Source of the DNA: Candidatus Phytoplasma oryzae
Lineage (GTDB): Bacteria; Bacillota_I; Bacilli_A; Acholeplasmatales; Acholeplasmataceae
DNA: 64,000 nt
Direction of reading: 5' to 3'
Assembly: GCF_003263355.1 (NCBI RefSeq)
Contig: NZ_JHUK01000001.1
Location: 1 to 64,000 of the forward strand
Part shown: piece by piece, positions 8,654-16,891 of the stretch
Position numbering within the stretch: position 1 is the stretch's first letter
Layout of the letters: each line of letters opens with the position of its first letter
Notes under the pieces: generated by a model
What the model was told of the DNA's origin: nothing
What the model saw: the letters and a program-made list of their open reading frames with translations, nothing else
The model's database searches: none
Made by a program: the position numbers and the translations under genes

Positions 8654-9559
8654 ATGAAAAAAATTTTATTTACAGAAAAAGAAATAAAAACACGTTTAGA
8701 TACATTTTTATCAAAAAAATTAGATTTAAGTAGAAATAAGTGTAATCATTTAATAAATTCTGGAGAAATTAAAGTTAATAATTCAACTAAAAAAAAAAAT
8801 TATATCTTAAAAACAAATGATTTAATATTTTTAAATATCAATATCAAAAAAGAATCCAATAGTATTAAAAATATAAAACCAATTAATTTAAATTTACAAA
8901 TTATTTATGAAGATAATTTTTTGGCACTAATCAATAAACCGTGTAACTTAATAGTACATCCCTCCTCTAGCTATTCTGGTATTACCTTAATTAATGGATT
9001 ATTATTTCAGATAAAAAAAACAAAAAAAATTAAAAGTCATAGACCAGGTATAATTCATCGTTTAGATAAAGATACTACAGGATTAATTTTAATCGGTAAA
9101 GAAGAAAAAATTATATCAAAAATGAAAAAATTTATGCAACAAAAAAAAATTAAAAGAATATATTGGGCTTTAATTCATGGTTTTTTAGCAAAAGAAGGTA
9201 TTATTGATTTACCTATAAAAAGAGATAAAAAAAATCGTTTAAAAATGTCTGTAGCTTCTGAAGGTAAACCTTCTATTACTCATTTTAAAACTTTAAAAAA
9301 ATTTAAAAAATTTTCATTATTAGAACTAGAATTAGAAACTGGTAGAACTCATCAAATTAGAGTTCATTTATCTTATTTAAAAAAACCTATAGTAGGTGAT
9401 CTTGTATATGGTAAAAAAGAAAAAACAATAAAAAAACAACTTTTACATGCTAAAAAAATAAGTTTTGTTCATCCCGTAACAGAAAAATATTTAAAATTTG
9501 AAATAGATCTACCAGATTTATTCAAAAAAACTTTAGAAGATTTAGAAAATTCTATTTAA
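8654..9559 (+). CDS. rluD: RluD-family 23S rRNA pseudouridine synthase
   Basis: This enzyme isomerises specific uridines in 23S rRNA to pseudouridine. The N-terminal 60 residues are an S4 RNA-binding domain (TRLDTFLSKKLDLSRNKC). The catalytic domain carries the RluA/RluD motif GIIHRLDKDTTGLILIGK, in which the first Asp is the nucleophile. The later GRTHQIRVH motif is also present. The 301-residue length and S4 domain favour RluD or Bacillus YlyB over RluA. It is 69 nt downstream of ftsH. The exact rRNA target cannot be told from sequence. Confidence 0.9.
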   Translation: MKKILFTEKEIKTRLDTFLSKKLDLSRNKCNHLINSGEIKVNNSTKKKNYILKTNDLIFLNINIKKESNSIKNIKPINLNLQIIYEDNFLALINKPCNLIVHPSSSYSGITLINGLLFQIKKTKKIKSHRPGIIHRLDKDTTGLILIGKEEKIISKMKKFMQQKKIKRIYWALIHGFLAKEGIIDLPIKRDKKNRLKMSVASEGKPSITHFKTLKKFKKFSLLELELETGRTHQIRVHLSYLKKPIVGDLVYGKKEKTIKKQLLHAKKISFVHPVTEKYLKFEIDLPDLFKKTLEDLENSI

Positions 9560-9604
9560 TTATGAAATAATAAAATAAAAAATGTCAAAAAGAAAAATAA
9601 AAAT

Positions 9605-11299
9605 ATGTATTTACAAAATATTCAAAAAAAAATAGAAAAAATTTTAAATAAAAAATATAAAAATGTAAAATTTGAAATCAAAATAAATAATAAAAATAAT
9701 AATTATATGAATTTCGATTATTATTTACCATTATTTCATTATCAAACCAAAATAAAAAAAGATATTAAGCAAATTTTTAATGAATTTGAAAAAGAATTAT
9801 CTACCATAAAAGAAATAAAAAAAATTTTTTTTGAAAAAGGTTTTTTAAATATCCAAATTAACAAATCATTAGCTTCTAAAAAAATTTTATTAAATATTTT
9901 AACTAAAAAACAAAAAAAAAAAAATAATGAAGAAAAAAATAAAAAAAAAATAATTTTAGATTATTCTTCTCCTAATATTGCTAAAAATTTTTCTATAGGA
10001 CATTTACGTTCCACTATTATTGGAAATTCACTAAAAAAAATTTATGAAAAATTAGGCTTTAAAACTATAAGTATTAATCATTTAGGCGACTGGGGAATGC
10101 AATTTGCAAAAATGATTTTAGCTTATAGAAAATGGGGAAATAAAGAAATGATTAAAAAAAACCCTATTAATGAACTACAAAATCTTTATATTTTGTTTCA
10201 TCAAAAAGAAAATACACAATTAAAAGAAGAAGCAAGGAAAATTTTTAAAAAATTAGAAAACCAAAATAAAAATGAAATAAAATTGTGGAAATGGTTTAAA
10301 AAAATATCTTTAAAAGAGTTTAAACAAATTTATAAATTACTTAATGTTACTTTTGATTATTATATAGGGGAATCTTTTTTTCATAAAAAAACAGTAAAAT
10401 TAGTTAATAAATTAAAAAAACAAAATCTTATTATTTTAGATCAAAATGCTTATATTATGCCATTAGAAAATATGCCTCCTGCTTTAATCCAAAAAAAAAA
10501 TGGTAGTTATCTTTATTTAACAAGAGAAATAACTTGTGCTTTATATAGATATAAAAAATTTCAATTCACAAAAATGTTATATATCGTAGGTAACGAACAA
10601 AAATTACATTTTAAACAATTATTTCAAATTCTCAATAAAATAGGCTATAATTTAGATTTGGAAAATATTAATTTTGGTTTAATTTTGGCTGATAATAAAA
10701 AAATTTCTACAAGAGAAAATAATAACTATAATCTTAAAACAATTATTACAAAAATTATAGAAAAATCTAAAGAAATAATTAAAAATAAAAATCCTAAATT
10801 AAAAAATAATAATAAAATAGCTGAAAAAATAGCTATAGGAGCTATTATTTTCAATGATTTAAAAAATGATAGACATTTAGATATTGATTTTAATTTAAAT
10901 AAAATGTTACAATTTGAAGGTAATACAGGCCCTTACATTCAATATACAATTGTAAGATTTAGTTCTATTATTAAAAAGATAACCCAATCAATAAATAATA
11001 AATATAATTGGACTAAAATGCTTCAATATTATGAAAAAAATATTTATTTCGATTTAATTAAGTTAATGGATCAATTTAATGCAATATTAGAAAAAACAAA
11101 AACAAATAACATGCCCAGTATATTAGCTAGATATCTTTTACAATTATCTAAAAATGCTAATCAATTTTATGCAAAAGAAAAAATTCTAGTAGAAACAAAA
11201 ATATTAAATAATACAAATTTTCTATTTATAAAAGCTATAATTCAAATATTAAAAGAAGGTTTAGAATTATTAGGAATTCCTATTTTAGATGAAATGTAA
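9605..11299 (+). CDS. argS: Arginine--tRNA ligase
   Basis: This class I synthetase charges tRNA-Arg. Order: an N-terminal Add1-type tRNA-binding domain (about 1-110), then the Rossmann catalytic domain with PNIAKNFSIGHLRST (HIGH motif, about residue 128), then an alpha-helical anticodon-binding domain starting near FEGNTGPYIQYT. As in most ArgRS there is no canonical KMSKS; a remnant KKISTREN occupies that place. The 564 residues are normal. The gene follows the pseudouridine synthase gene after 45 nt, with no strong Shine-Dalgarno sequence. Confidence 0.96.
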   Translation: MYLQNIQKKIEKILNKKYKNVKFEIKINNKNNNYMNFDYYLPLFHYQTKIKKDIKQIFNEFEKELSTIKEIKKIFFEKGFLNIQINKSLASKKILLNILTKKQKKKNNEEKNKKKIILDYSSPNIAKNFSIGHLRSTIIGNSLKKIYEKLGFKTISINHLGDWGMQFAKMILAYRKWGNKEMIKKNPINELQNLYILFHQKENTQLKEEARKIFKKLENQNKNEIKLWKWFKKISLKEFKQIYKLLNVTFDYYIGESFFHKKTVKLVNKLKKQNLIILDQNAYIMPLENMPPALIQKKNGSYLYLTREITCALYRYKKFQFTKMLYIVGNEQKLHFKQLFQILNKIGYNLDLENINFGLILADNKKISTRENNNYNLKTIITKIIEKSKEIIKNKNPKLKNNNKIAEKIAIGAIIFNDLKNDRHLDIDFNLNKMLQFEGNTGPYIQYTIVRFSSIIKKITQSINNKYNWTKMLQYYEKNIYFDLIKLMDQFNAILEKTKTNNMPSILARYLLQLSKNANQFYAKEKILVETKILNNTNFLFIKAIIQILKEGLELLGIPILDEM

Positions 11300-11334
11300 A
11301 ATAATCATTTAAAATAAAATAATATTTATAATAT

Positions 11335-13362
11335 ATGACAATAGAAATTAAAAAAAAAATTAAAAAAATTACTAAAATTATACAAAAAGCTAATTTTGAT
11401 TATTTTCAATTAAATCAATCTAAAATAACAGATGAACAATATGATAATTTATTAAAAGAATTAATTATACTTGAACAAAAATACCCTGAATATAAATTAT
11501 CTAATAGCCCTACTTCTAAAGTAGGAGGTTTTTTAAGTCATAAATTTAAAAAAGTAAAACATGATATTCCTATGTTATCTTTAGGAAATGTTTTTGATTT
11601 CCAAGAACTAAAAAAATTTTATGATCGCATTATTAAAAAACATAATAATGTTACTTTTATTACAGAATTAAAAATAGATGGAATAGCTATTAGTTTAAAA
11701 TATAAAAAAGGAATATTATATCAAGCCATTACTAGAGGTAATGGTTATTATGGAGAATTAATAACAAATAATGTCAAAAATATTAAAGATATTCCTTTAA
11801 AAATAAAAGAAGAAATAGATTTAGAAGTCAGAGGAGAAATTTTTTTTCATTTTAATGATTTTGAAAAACTTAATCAAGAACAAAAAGAAAAAAAAAATTT
11901 TTTATTTTCAAATCCTAGAAATGCTGCATCAGGAACTTTAAGACAATTAAATCCTAATATAGCATCAAAAAGAAACTTATCTTCTTTTATTTACTCTATC
12001 ATAAATCCTCCATCTTTTATTAAAAAACAAAAAAATATTTTGATTTTTTTAGAAAAAATAGGTTTTTCTGTTAATAAATATTATAAATTAGTTAATTCTT
12101 TTGAAGAATTATTAGAAAAAATAAATTATTATGAAAAGATAAAAAAAAATTTACCTTACAATAACGATGGAATAGTTGTAAAAGTTAATGAATTAAATTT
12201 ATATGATAACATTGGTTATACCAGTAAATTTCCAAAATGGGCTATTGCTTATAAATTTAAAACTGCAGAAAGCGAAACCATAATAACGAAAATTAATTTT
12301 CAAATCGGTAGAACAGGAGTTATTACTCCTATAGCTTTCTTAATTCCTACTATTGTGGATGGTAGTGTAATATCAAAAGTATCTTTACATAATTATAATT
12401 ATATAAAAAAAAAAGATATAAGAATCAATGATTTTGTACTAATACATAAATCTGGTTCTATTATTCCTGAAATTATTAAAATAATTAAAGAAAAAAGAAC
12501 AAATCAAGTTCCATTTAAAATGATTTCTTATTGTCCTTTTTGTAATTCAAAATTACAAAAAAAAGAAATTGAAGAAATAGAATTATTCTGTTTAAATGAA
12601 AATTGTGAAGAAAAACAAATAAAAGAATTAACTCATTTTGTTTCTAAAGAAGCTATGAATATCAATATATTAGGAAATAAAACATTAGCAATTCTTTTTA
12701 AACAAAAAATGATAAAAAAAAAATCTGATATTTATAATTTACAAAACAAAAAAAATGAACTAGAAAAATTACCTTTTTTCGGAAAAAAAAAAGTGAATAA
12801 TATTTTAAATGCAATAGAAGAAAGTAAACAAAGACCTTTAGAAAATGTTTTATTTTCTTTAGGAATAAGACACGTAGGAATTAAAATAGCTAAAATATTA
12901 ATTAAAAAATTTAAAAATATAACTAATTTAACTAAAGCTAGTTATAAAAGTATTTTAAAAATAAATGAAATTGGAGATAAAATATCTAAAAGTATTTTTA
13001 ATTTTTTTCAAAATGAAAAAAATATAAAAGAATTAAATTTATTAAAACAAAAAGGCATTAATTTTTCATTAAACGAAGAAAATAAGTTAATACAAAATAA
13101 AAAAAAAGAAAAAAATATTTTATTCAAAAATAAAAAAATAGTTTTAACAGGTATTTTGAATAATTTTAAAAGAGAAAAAATTAAAAAAATATTAGAAGAA
13201 TATGAAGCCATTATTACAAATAATGTTTCTAAAAAAACTAATTTTTTAATTTGTGGAAAAAAAAGTAGTGAAAATAAAATAAAAAAAGCAAATAATTTAA
13301 AAATAAAAATAATAAATGAACAAGATTTGATAAAAATATTATTTTATAAAAATAATTTATAA
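11335..13362 (+). CDS. ligA: NAD-dependent DNA ligase
   Basis: This enzyme seals nicks in replication and repair using NAD+. Domain order is complete: Ia and the adenylation domain with the KIDG motif (Lys113 forms the AMP adduct), the OB fold, a four-cysteine zinc finger (CPFC and a second pair about residues 400-425), helix-hairpin-helix repeats (FFGKKKVNNIL, IGDKIS) and a C-terminal BRCT domain (KIVLTGILNNF onward). The 675 residues match the family. It is 35 nt downstream of argS. It is presumably the essential ligase of the cell. Confidence 0.97.
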   Translation: MTIEIKKKIKKITKIIQKANFDYFQLNQSKITDEQYDNLLKELIILEQKYPEYKLSNSPTSKVGGFLSHKFKKVKHDIPMLSLGNVFDFQELKKFYDRIIKKHNNVTFITELKIDGIAISLKYKKGILYQAITRGNGYYGELITNNVKNIKDIPLKIKEEIDLEVRGEIFFHFNDFEKLNQEQKEKKNFLFSNPRNAASGTLRQLNPNIASKRNLSSFIYSIINPPSFIKKQKNILIFLEKIGFSVNKYYKLVNSFEELLEKINYYEKIKKNLPYNNDGIVVKVNELNLYDNIGYTSKFPKWAIAYKFKTAESETIITKINFQIGRTGVITPIAFLIPTIVDGSVISKVSLHNYNYIKKKDIRINDFVLIHKSGSIIPEIIKIIKEKRTNQVPFKMISYCPFCNSKLQKKEIEEIELFCLNENCEEKQIKELTHFVSKEAMNINILGNKTLAILFKQKMIKKKSDIYNLQNKKNELEKLPFFGKKKVNNILNAIEESKQRPLENVLFSLGIRHVGIKIAKILIKKFKNITNLTKASYKSILKINEIGDKISKSIFNFFQNEKNIKELNLLKQKGINFSLNEENKLIQNKKKEKNILFKNKKIVLTGILNNFKREKIKKILEEYEAIITNNVSKKTNFLICGKKSSENKIKKANNLKIKIINEQDLIKILFYKNNL

Positions 13363-13389
13363 TTCAAAATAAGGTAAACATATAATCTT

Positions 13390-13731
13390 ATGAAAAATAT
13401 TGGTATAGATTTAATAGAAATAAAAAAAATTCAAAATATAGGAATCGAAAAAGTTGCTAATAGAATTTTTTCTATAAAAGAATACAAGATTTATAATGAA
13501 ATTAATCATTTAAAAAGAAAATTAAGTTTTATTGCAGGAAGATGGGCAGGAAAAAAAGCTATTTTTAAAGCTTATCAAAAAGGAAATTTAAAAAATAATT
13601 ATAAAGATTGGTCTATTTTAAATAATAAAGAAAATGGATTTCCATATATTGAAAATATATCAAAACCTAAAATAATGATTTCTATTACACATAGTGAAAA
13701 TTATGCTTTAGCTTTTGTAATCTTAATTTAA
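13390..13731 (+). CDS. acpS: Holo-[acyl-carrier-protein] synthase
   Basis: AcpS transfers 4'-phosphopantetheine from CoA to apo-acyl carrier protein. At 113 residues it has the family marks: GIDLIEIKKI at the N-terminus with the metal-binding Asp, AGRWAGKKAIFKA with the catalytic Glu replaced by Lys in the usual WAxKEA context, and the C-terminal SITHSENYALAFV. The WAGKKA reading (Lys for Glu) is slightly atypical and may affect metal binding. It closes the rpsT-to-acpS series, and a strong terminator follows. Phytoplasmas have limited fatty-acid synthesis, so its acyl-carrier partner is uncertain. Confidence 0.87.
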   Translation: MKNIGIDLIEIKKIQNIGIEKVANRIFSIKEYKIYNEINHLKRKLSFIAGRWAGKKAIFKAYQKGNLKNNYKDWSILNNKENGFPYIENISKPKIMISITHSENYALAFVILI

Positions 13732-13780
13732 TTTATTTTATACATTTTTTTATATGAAAAAAATTTTTTTATATTTTAAT

Positions 13781-13813
13781 AAAGAGTTTTATTACATAAA
13801 ACTCTTTTTTTTT
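13781..13813 (+). terminator. Rho-independent terminator after acpS
   Basis: AAAGAGTTTTAT (13781-13792) and ATAAAACTCTTT (13796-13807) form a perfect 12-bp stem with a three-base loop, followed directly by a run of T. It ends the long rightward gene series and separates it from spxA. Confidence 0.85.
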
Positions 13814-13911
13814 ATATAAAATTTGTTTAATCATATGATTTAAAATAAAAAAAATAAAATTATCTTTTTATTAAATTAGAATATTTTTTAAAAAACATTC
13901 GTAACATTTTT

Positions 13912-13940
13912 TTGATTTATCTAAAAAAATTTGATAAAAT
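13912..13940 (+). promoter_or_regulatory. Candidate sigma-A promoter for spxA
   Basis: TTGATT (13912-13917) and TAAAAT (13935-13940) are separated by exactly 17 bases. Transcription from here would give spxA a leader of roughly 200 nt that contains the inverted repeat at 13987-14062. In DNA this AT-rich the match is suggestive only. Confidence 0.5.
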
Positions 13941-13986
13941 GATTTCGATTTGTTTTTGTATAGTTAATTTTTTATAAGTTTTAATG

Positions 13987-14094
13987 AAATAGATTTTTAT
14001 ATATATTTTTTTTAAAAAATAATATTTAATAAAAAAAAAAAAATTAAAATAAAAATCTATTTTAAATACTATATTGATTTTAAATACTATATTG
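13987..14094 (+). repeat. Inverted and tandem repeats in the spxA leader
   Basis: AAATAGATTTTTAT (13987-14000) is the exact reverse complement of 14049-14062. The right arm runs into a 17-base direct repeat present at 14060-14076 and again at 14078-14094 (TTTTAAATACTATATTG, period 18). The rest of 13814-14155 is A/T filler. Together this suggests a structured or protein-bound leader in front of a stress-regulator gene. Confidence 0.55.
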
Positions 14095-14155
14095 TATATT
14101 TTATATAATAAGTATTTTTATATATAAAGCATTATTTAAGGAGAAGTGATTTATA

Positions 14156-14605
14156 ATGGTTTTTATTTATACTACAAATCGTTGTTCTTCATGTCAAAAA
14201 GCTAAAAAATGGTTAGAATTGCATAATATACACTATAAAGAAAAAAATTTAAATAATTTTACATTAACAGAATCAGATATTGATTTAATTTTAAGTTATG
14301 AAGAAATAGATTTTACAAAAATAATTTCAACTCGTTCTAAAATTTTCAAAGAACAACAAATTGATTTATTTTCTTTAAAAACACAACAAGTAAAAAAATT
14401 TATAGTAAAAAATCCTGGAATTTGCAAAAAACCAATAATTTGTAATAGTAAATCTATCGTTATAGGATATAATCAAGAAGATATAAGAATTTTTATGCCT
14501 AAAAATCTTCGCCAATACATTATAAGAAATAATATTAGTATCAAAAATAATAGTTATATTAAAAAAATAAAAAAATACTTTTCTGATTTAAGAAAAAATC
14601 AATAA
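14156..14605 (+). CDS. spxA: Spx/ArsC-family regulator
   Basis: Spx proteins bind the RNA polymerase alpha C-terminal domain and redirect transcription during thiol and oxidative stress. The thioredoxin-like fold starts with a CxxC redox switch (Cys10, Cys13 in NRCSSCQ). The middle has IISTRSK, and the C-terminal part GYNQEDIRIFMP also matches Bacillus Spx. At the place of Bacillus Gly52, needed for alpha binding, this protein appears to have Asp (EEIDFTKIISTRSK), and the RRP segment is KKP. A strong Shine-Dalgarno (AAGGAG) precedes the ATG. At 149 residues it is about 18 longer than Bacillus Spx because of a basic tail. If the substitution is real, the partner contact may differ. Alone on its strand between terminator and convergent gene, it is probably monocistronic. 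Confidence 0.88.
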   Translation: MVFIYTTNRCSSCQKAKKWLELHNIHYKEKNLNNFTLTESDIDLILSYEEIDFTKIISTRSKIFKEQQIDLFSLKTQQVKKFIVKNPGICKKPIICNSKSIVIGYNQEDIRIFMPKNLRQYIIRNNISIKNNSYIKKIKKYFSDLRKNQ

Positions 14606-14652
14606 AAATTATAATTGATTTTGATTAATTATAAATTTTTTTTAATAAATTT

Positions 14653-15963
14653 TTATTTTTTATAATTTTGCCTTGGATTAGATATTTTAATTTTACGAAT
14701 ATTTTTACCATTAATTTCGAAAAATATTTTTTTAATCAAAAAATGATTATTTTCTGGTGAAAAAAATTCTTGTATTACTTTTTTTTTAGTTACACCATCT
14801 TTTAAAAAAAATATAGTTGTTTTTACTTTTTTTTCTTTATTAATTTTCTTTATTTTTTTAATTGATTGACCATCTAATTGAAAAAATGTTTTTTTAATAG
14901 GATGAAAAAAATTATCTTCTGATGAAAAAATCTCTTCTATTATATATTTTTTAGTTACACCATCTTTCAAATAAAATGTAGTAATTTTATTTTGTTTTAT
15001 ATGATTAAATTCTTCTATTTTTTTAATTGATTGACCATCTAATTGAAAAAATGTTTTTTTAATAGGATGAAAAAAATTATCTTCTGATGAAAAAATCTCT
15101 TCTATTATATATTTTTTAGTTACACCATCTTTCAAATAAAATGTAGTAATTTTATTTTGTTTTATATGATTAAATTCTTCTATTTTTTTAATTGATTGAC
15201 CATCTAATTGAAAAAATGTTTTTTTAATAGGATGAAAAAAATTATCTTCTGATGAAAAAATCTCTTCTATTATATATTTTTTAGTTTGAGGTTTTTTTCT
15301 GTTATAAAAAGTTTTTTTAATAAAATTAGAATCATTATATTCTAAAATAAAATCTATTAATCCATTATCAAAATAAGTTGTTTTAATAAAAAAAGCATCA
15401 TTTTCATTATCTTGGTTTTTTTCCAATATGAAGTATTTTTGTAAATCTTCAGAAAAATAATAGATACATTTTATTAAATCATTATCCTTATCAGGATTAA
15501 ACTCATAAATATAATTTATGACACTTTCATCTTGATTATAAAAAATCTCTTTTATTTTATTACCATTATCATTATATTGAGTCACAATATGATTATTTTT
15601 ATCTATTTTTCTAAATAATAAATCATCTGGTTTTTTTTTATATTCAAAAATTATACCTTTTAGATTATCTATTCTTTTAACTAATTGTTTAGATAAAAAT
15701 AAATTATATTGTTCTATTATTCCGTCTTCTCTTGTAATTTCATAAATCGGAAATAATTTTGAATCATTAATGTTTAAATCTTGATTTAATAAATTAGATG
15801 AAAATTCATTTTTTTTATTATCAGAATAATTAATGTTTACTCTATTTTGTTCTACACTAAAAAATAATTGGTAAAAAAAGAAAATATTTACTAAAAAAGA
15901 AAAAAATAACAAAATAAAACAAAAAAAAATAGAATAATTTTTTTTATTCCATTTTAAAAACAT
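14653..15963 (-). CDS. Membrane-anchored protein with tandem repeats (DUF2963-like pattern)
   Basis: I do not recognise a specific function. Residues about 10-32 form one membrane span or uncleaved signal (FFCFILLFFSFLVNIFFF), leaving about 400 residues outside. The body consists of short strands of the form KKTFF-x-LDG-x-xIKKI, close to the DUF2963 motif found in many phytoplasma proteins. A 55-residue unit recurs in tandem, two and a half copies with identical protein sequence, flanked by more diverged units on both sides. Such repeats suggest a variable surface protein that could contact the host, but that is inference. The gene ends 47 nt from convergent spxA. Confidence 0.7.
   Translation of the reverse strand: MFLKWNKKNYSIFFCFILLFFSFLVNIFFFYQLFFSVEQNRVNINYSDNKKNEFSSNLLNQDLNINDSKLFPIYEITREDGIIEQYNLFLSKQLVKRIDNLKGIIFEYKKKPDDLLFRKIDKNNHIVTQYNDNGNKIKEIFYNQDESVINYIYEFNPDKDNDLIKCIYYFSEDLQKYFILEKNQDNENDAFFIKTTYFDNGLIDFILEYNDSNFIKKTFYNRKKPQTKKYIIEEIFSSEDNFFHPIKKTFFQLDGQSIKKIEEFNHIKQNKITTFYLKDGVTKKYIIEEIFSSEDNFFHPIKKTFFQLDGQSIKKIEEFNHIKQNKITTFYLKDGVTKKYIIEEIFSSEDNFFHPIKKTFFQLDGQSIKKIKKINKEKKVKTTIFFLKDGVTKKKVIQEFFSPENNHFLIKKIFFEINGKNIRKIKISNPRQNYKK
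14851..15286 (-). repeat. 165-bp tandem repeat, about 2.6 near-identical copies
   Basis: Copies start at 14851, 15016 and 15181, with a period of exactly 165 bp (55 codons), so the reading frame is kept. The copies look identical at the DNA level, which means the expansion is recent or is kept uniform by recombination. Copy number could change by slippage or RecA-dependent exchange without breaking the gene. Confidence 0.9.
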
Positions 15964-16032
15964 ATTTTTTAACCTTCTCTTTTTTTATTTTATTATTAAA
16001 AAATAAAAAAATTTTTTATTTATTATTATTTA

Positions 16033-16809
16033 TTATAATTTTTTTTTTTTAAAAAATAATTCATTAGCATTTAAAGTTGTTTGAAATGATACTTCTTGAA
16101 AACTGATATTTTTTAAAAAAGCTATTTTTTCAGCTATAATTTTTAAAAAAGAAGGTTCATTTCTTTGATTTTTGTTTAAAGGAAAAGGAGTTAGAAAAGG
16201 AGAATCTGTTTCTAATAATATTTTATTTAAAGGTATTTCCTTAGCTATTTTATGAGCTTCATATGCTTTTTCATAAGTCACAATGCCACCAATACCTATA
16301 TAAAAATTTAAATCTAAAGCTTTTTTAGCTTCCTGCAGATTAGAGACTAAACAATGAAAAACTCCTCTTACTTTATTTCCTTTTTGTCTATAAGACAACA
16401 AAATTTCATAAATTTCTTGAAAAGATTCTCTAGCATGTAAAATAATAGGAAGTTGGTATTTAATTGCTAATTCAATTTGAATTTTTAAGTTTCTCTTTTG
16501 TATTAATAAAGATTTTTTTTCATGATATAAATCTAAACCAATTTCACCAACAGCTACTACCTGAGGTAAATTTAAATATTTTTCAATATCAAAAGGATTT
16601 TGATTTAAATAATAACAAGGATGGATCCCTACAGCTGCTTTAATATAAGGTTTATCAATAGATAAATTTATCGTTTTTTTATTGGTTTCTTCATCCAAAC
16701 CAGGAACAATAAAATTTTTAATATTATTTTGAAAAGATCTTTGTAATACATTTTCTAAATCTTCATTAAAATCCTTTAAATTAAGATGTGTATGTGTATC
16801 AATTAACAT
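16033..16809 (-). CDS. tatD: TatD-family metal-dependent hydrolase
   Basis: TatD-type nucleases use two metals in a TIM barrel; family members have 3'-5' exonuclease activity on DNA and are thought to aid DNA repair or turnover. The metal site is visible: DTHTHLN at the N-terminus, GEIGLDLY in the middle, LHARE, CLVSN-type His and a late ETDSPFLTP with the catalytic Asp. I use the ATG at 16809, which gives 258 residues and puts DTHTH at position 4, the normal arrangement. A longer in-frame TTG start (16842) adds 11 lysine-rich residues. It lies downstream of lpd on the same strand. The substrate is not determined by sequence. Confidence 0.88.
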   Translation of the reverse strand: MLIDTHTHLNLKDFNEDLENVLQRSFQNNIKNFIVPGLDEETNKKTINLSIDKPYIKAAVGIHPCYYLNQNPFDIEKYLNLPQVVAVGEIGLDLYHEKKSLLIQKRNLKIQIELAIKYQLPIILHARESFQEIYEILLSYRQKGNKVRGVFHCLVSNLQEAKKALDLNFYIGIGGIVTYEKAYEAHKIAKEIPLNKILLETDSPFLTPFPLNKNQRNEPSFLKIIAEKIAFLKNISFQEVSFQTTLNANELFFKKKKL

Positions 16810-16891
16810 ATTTTTTACTATATTTTTCTCTTTTTTAATCAAATATACAAAATAAAAAACTTACAAATATAAAAATATAAATTAATAAATA

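Noticed and set aside
14851-15286. CRISPR array
   Set aside because: The 165-bp units are contiguous, coding and in frame, with no unique spacers.
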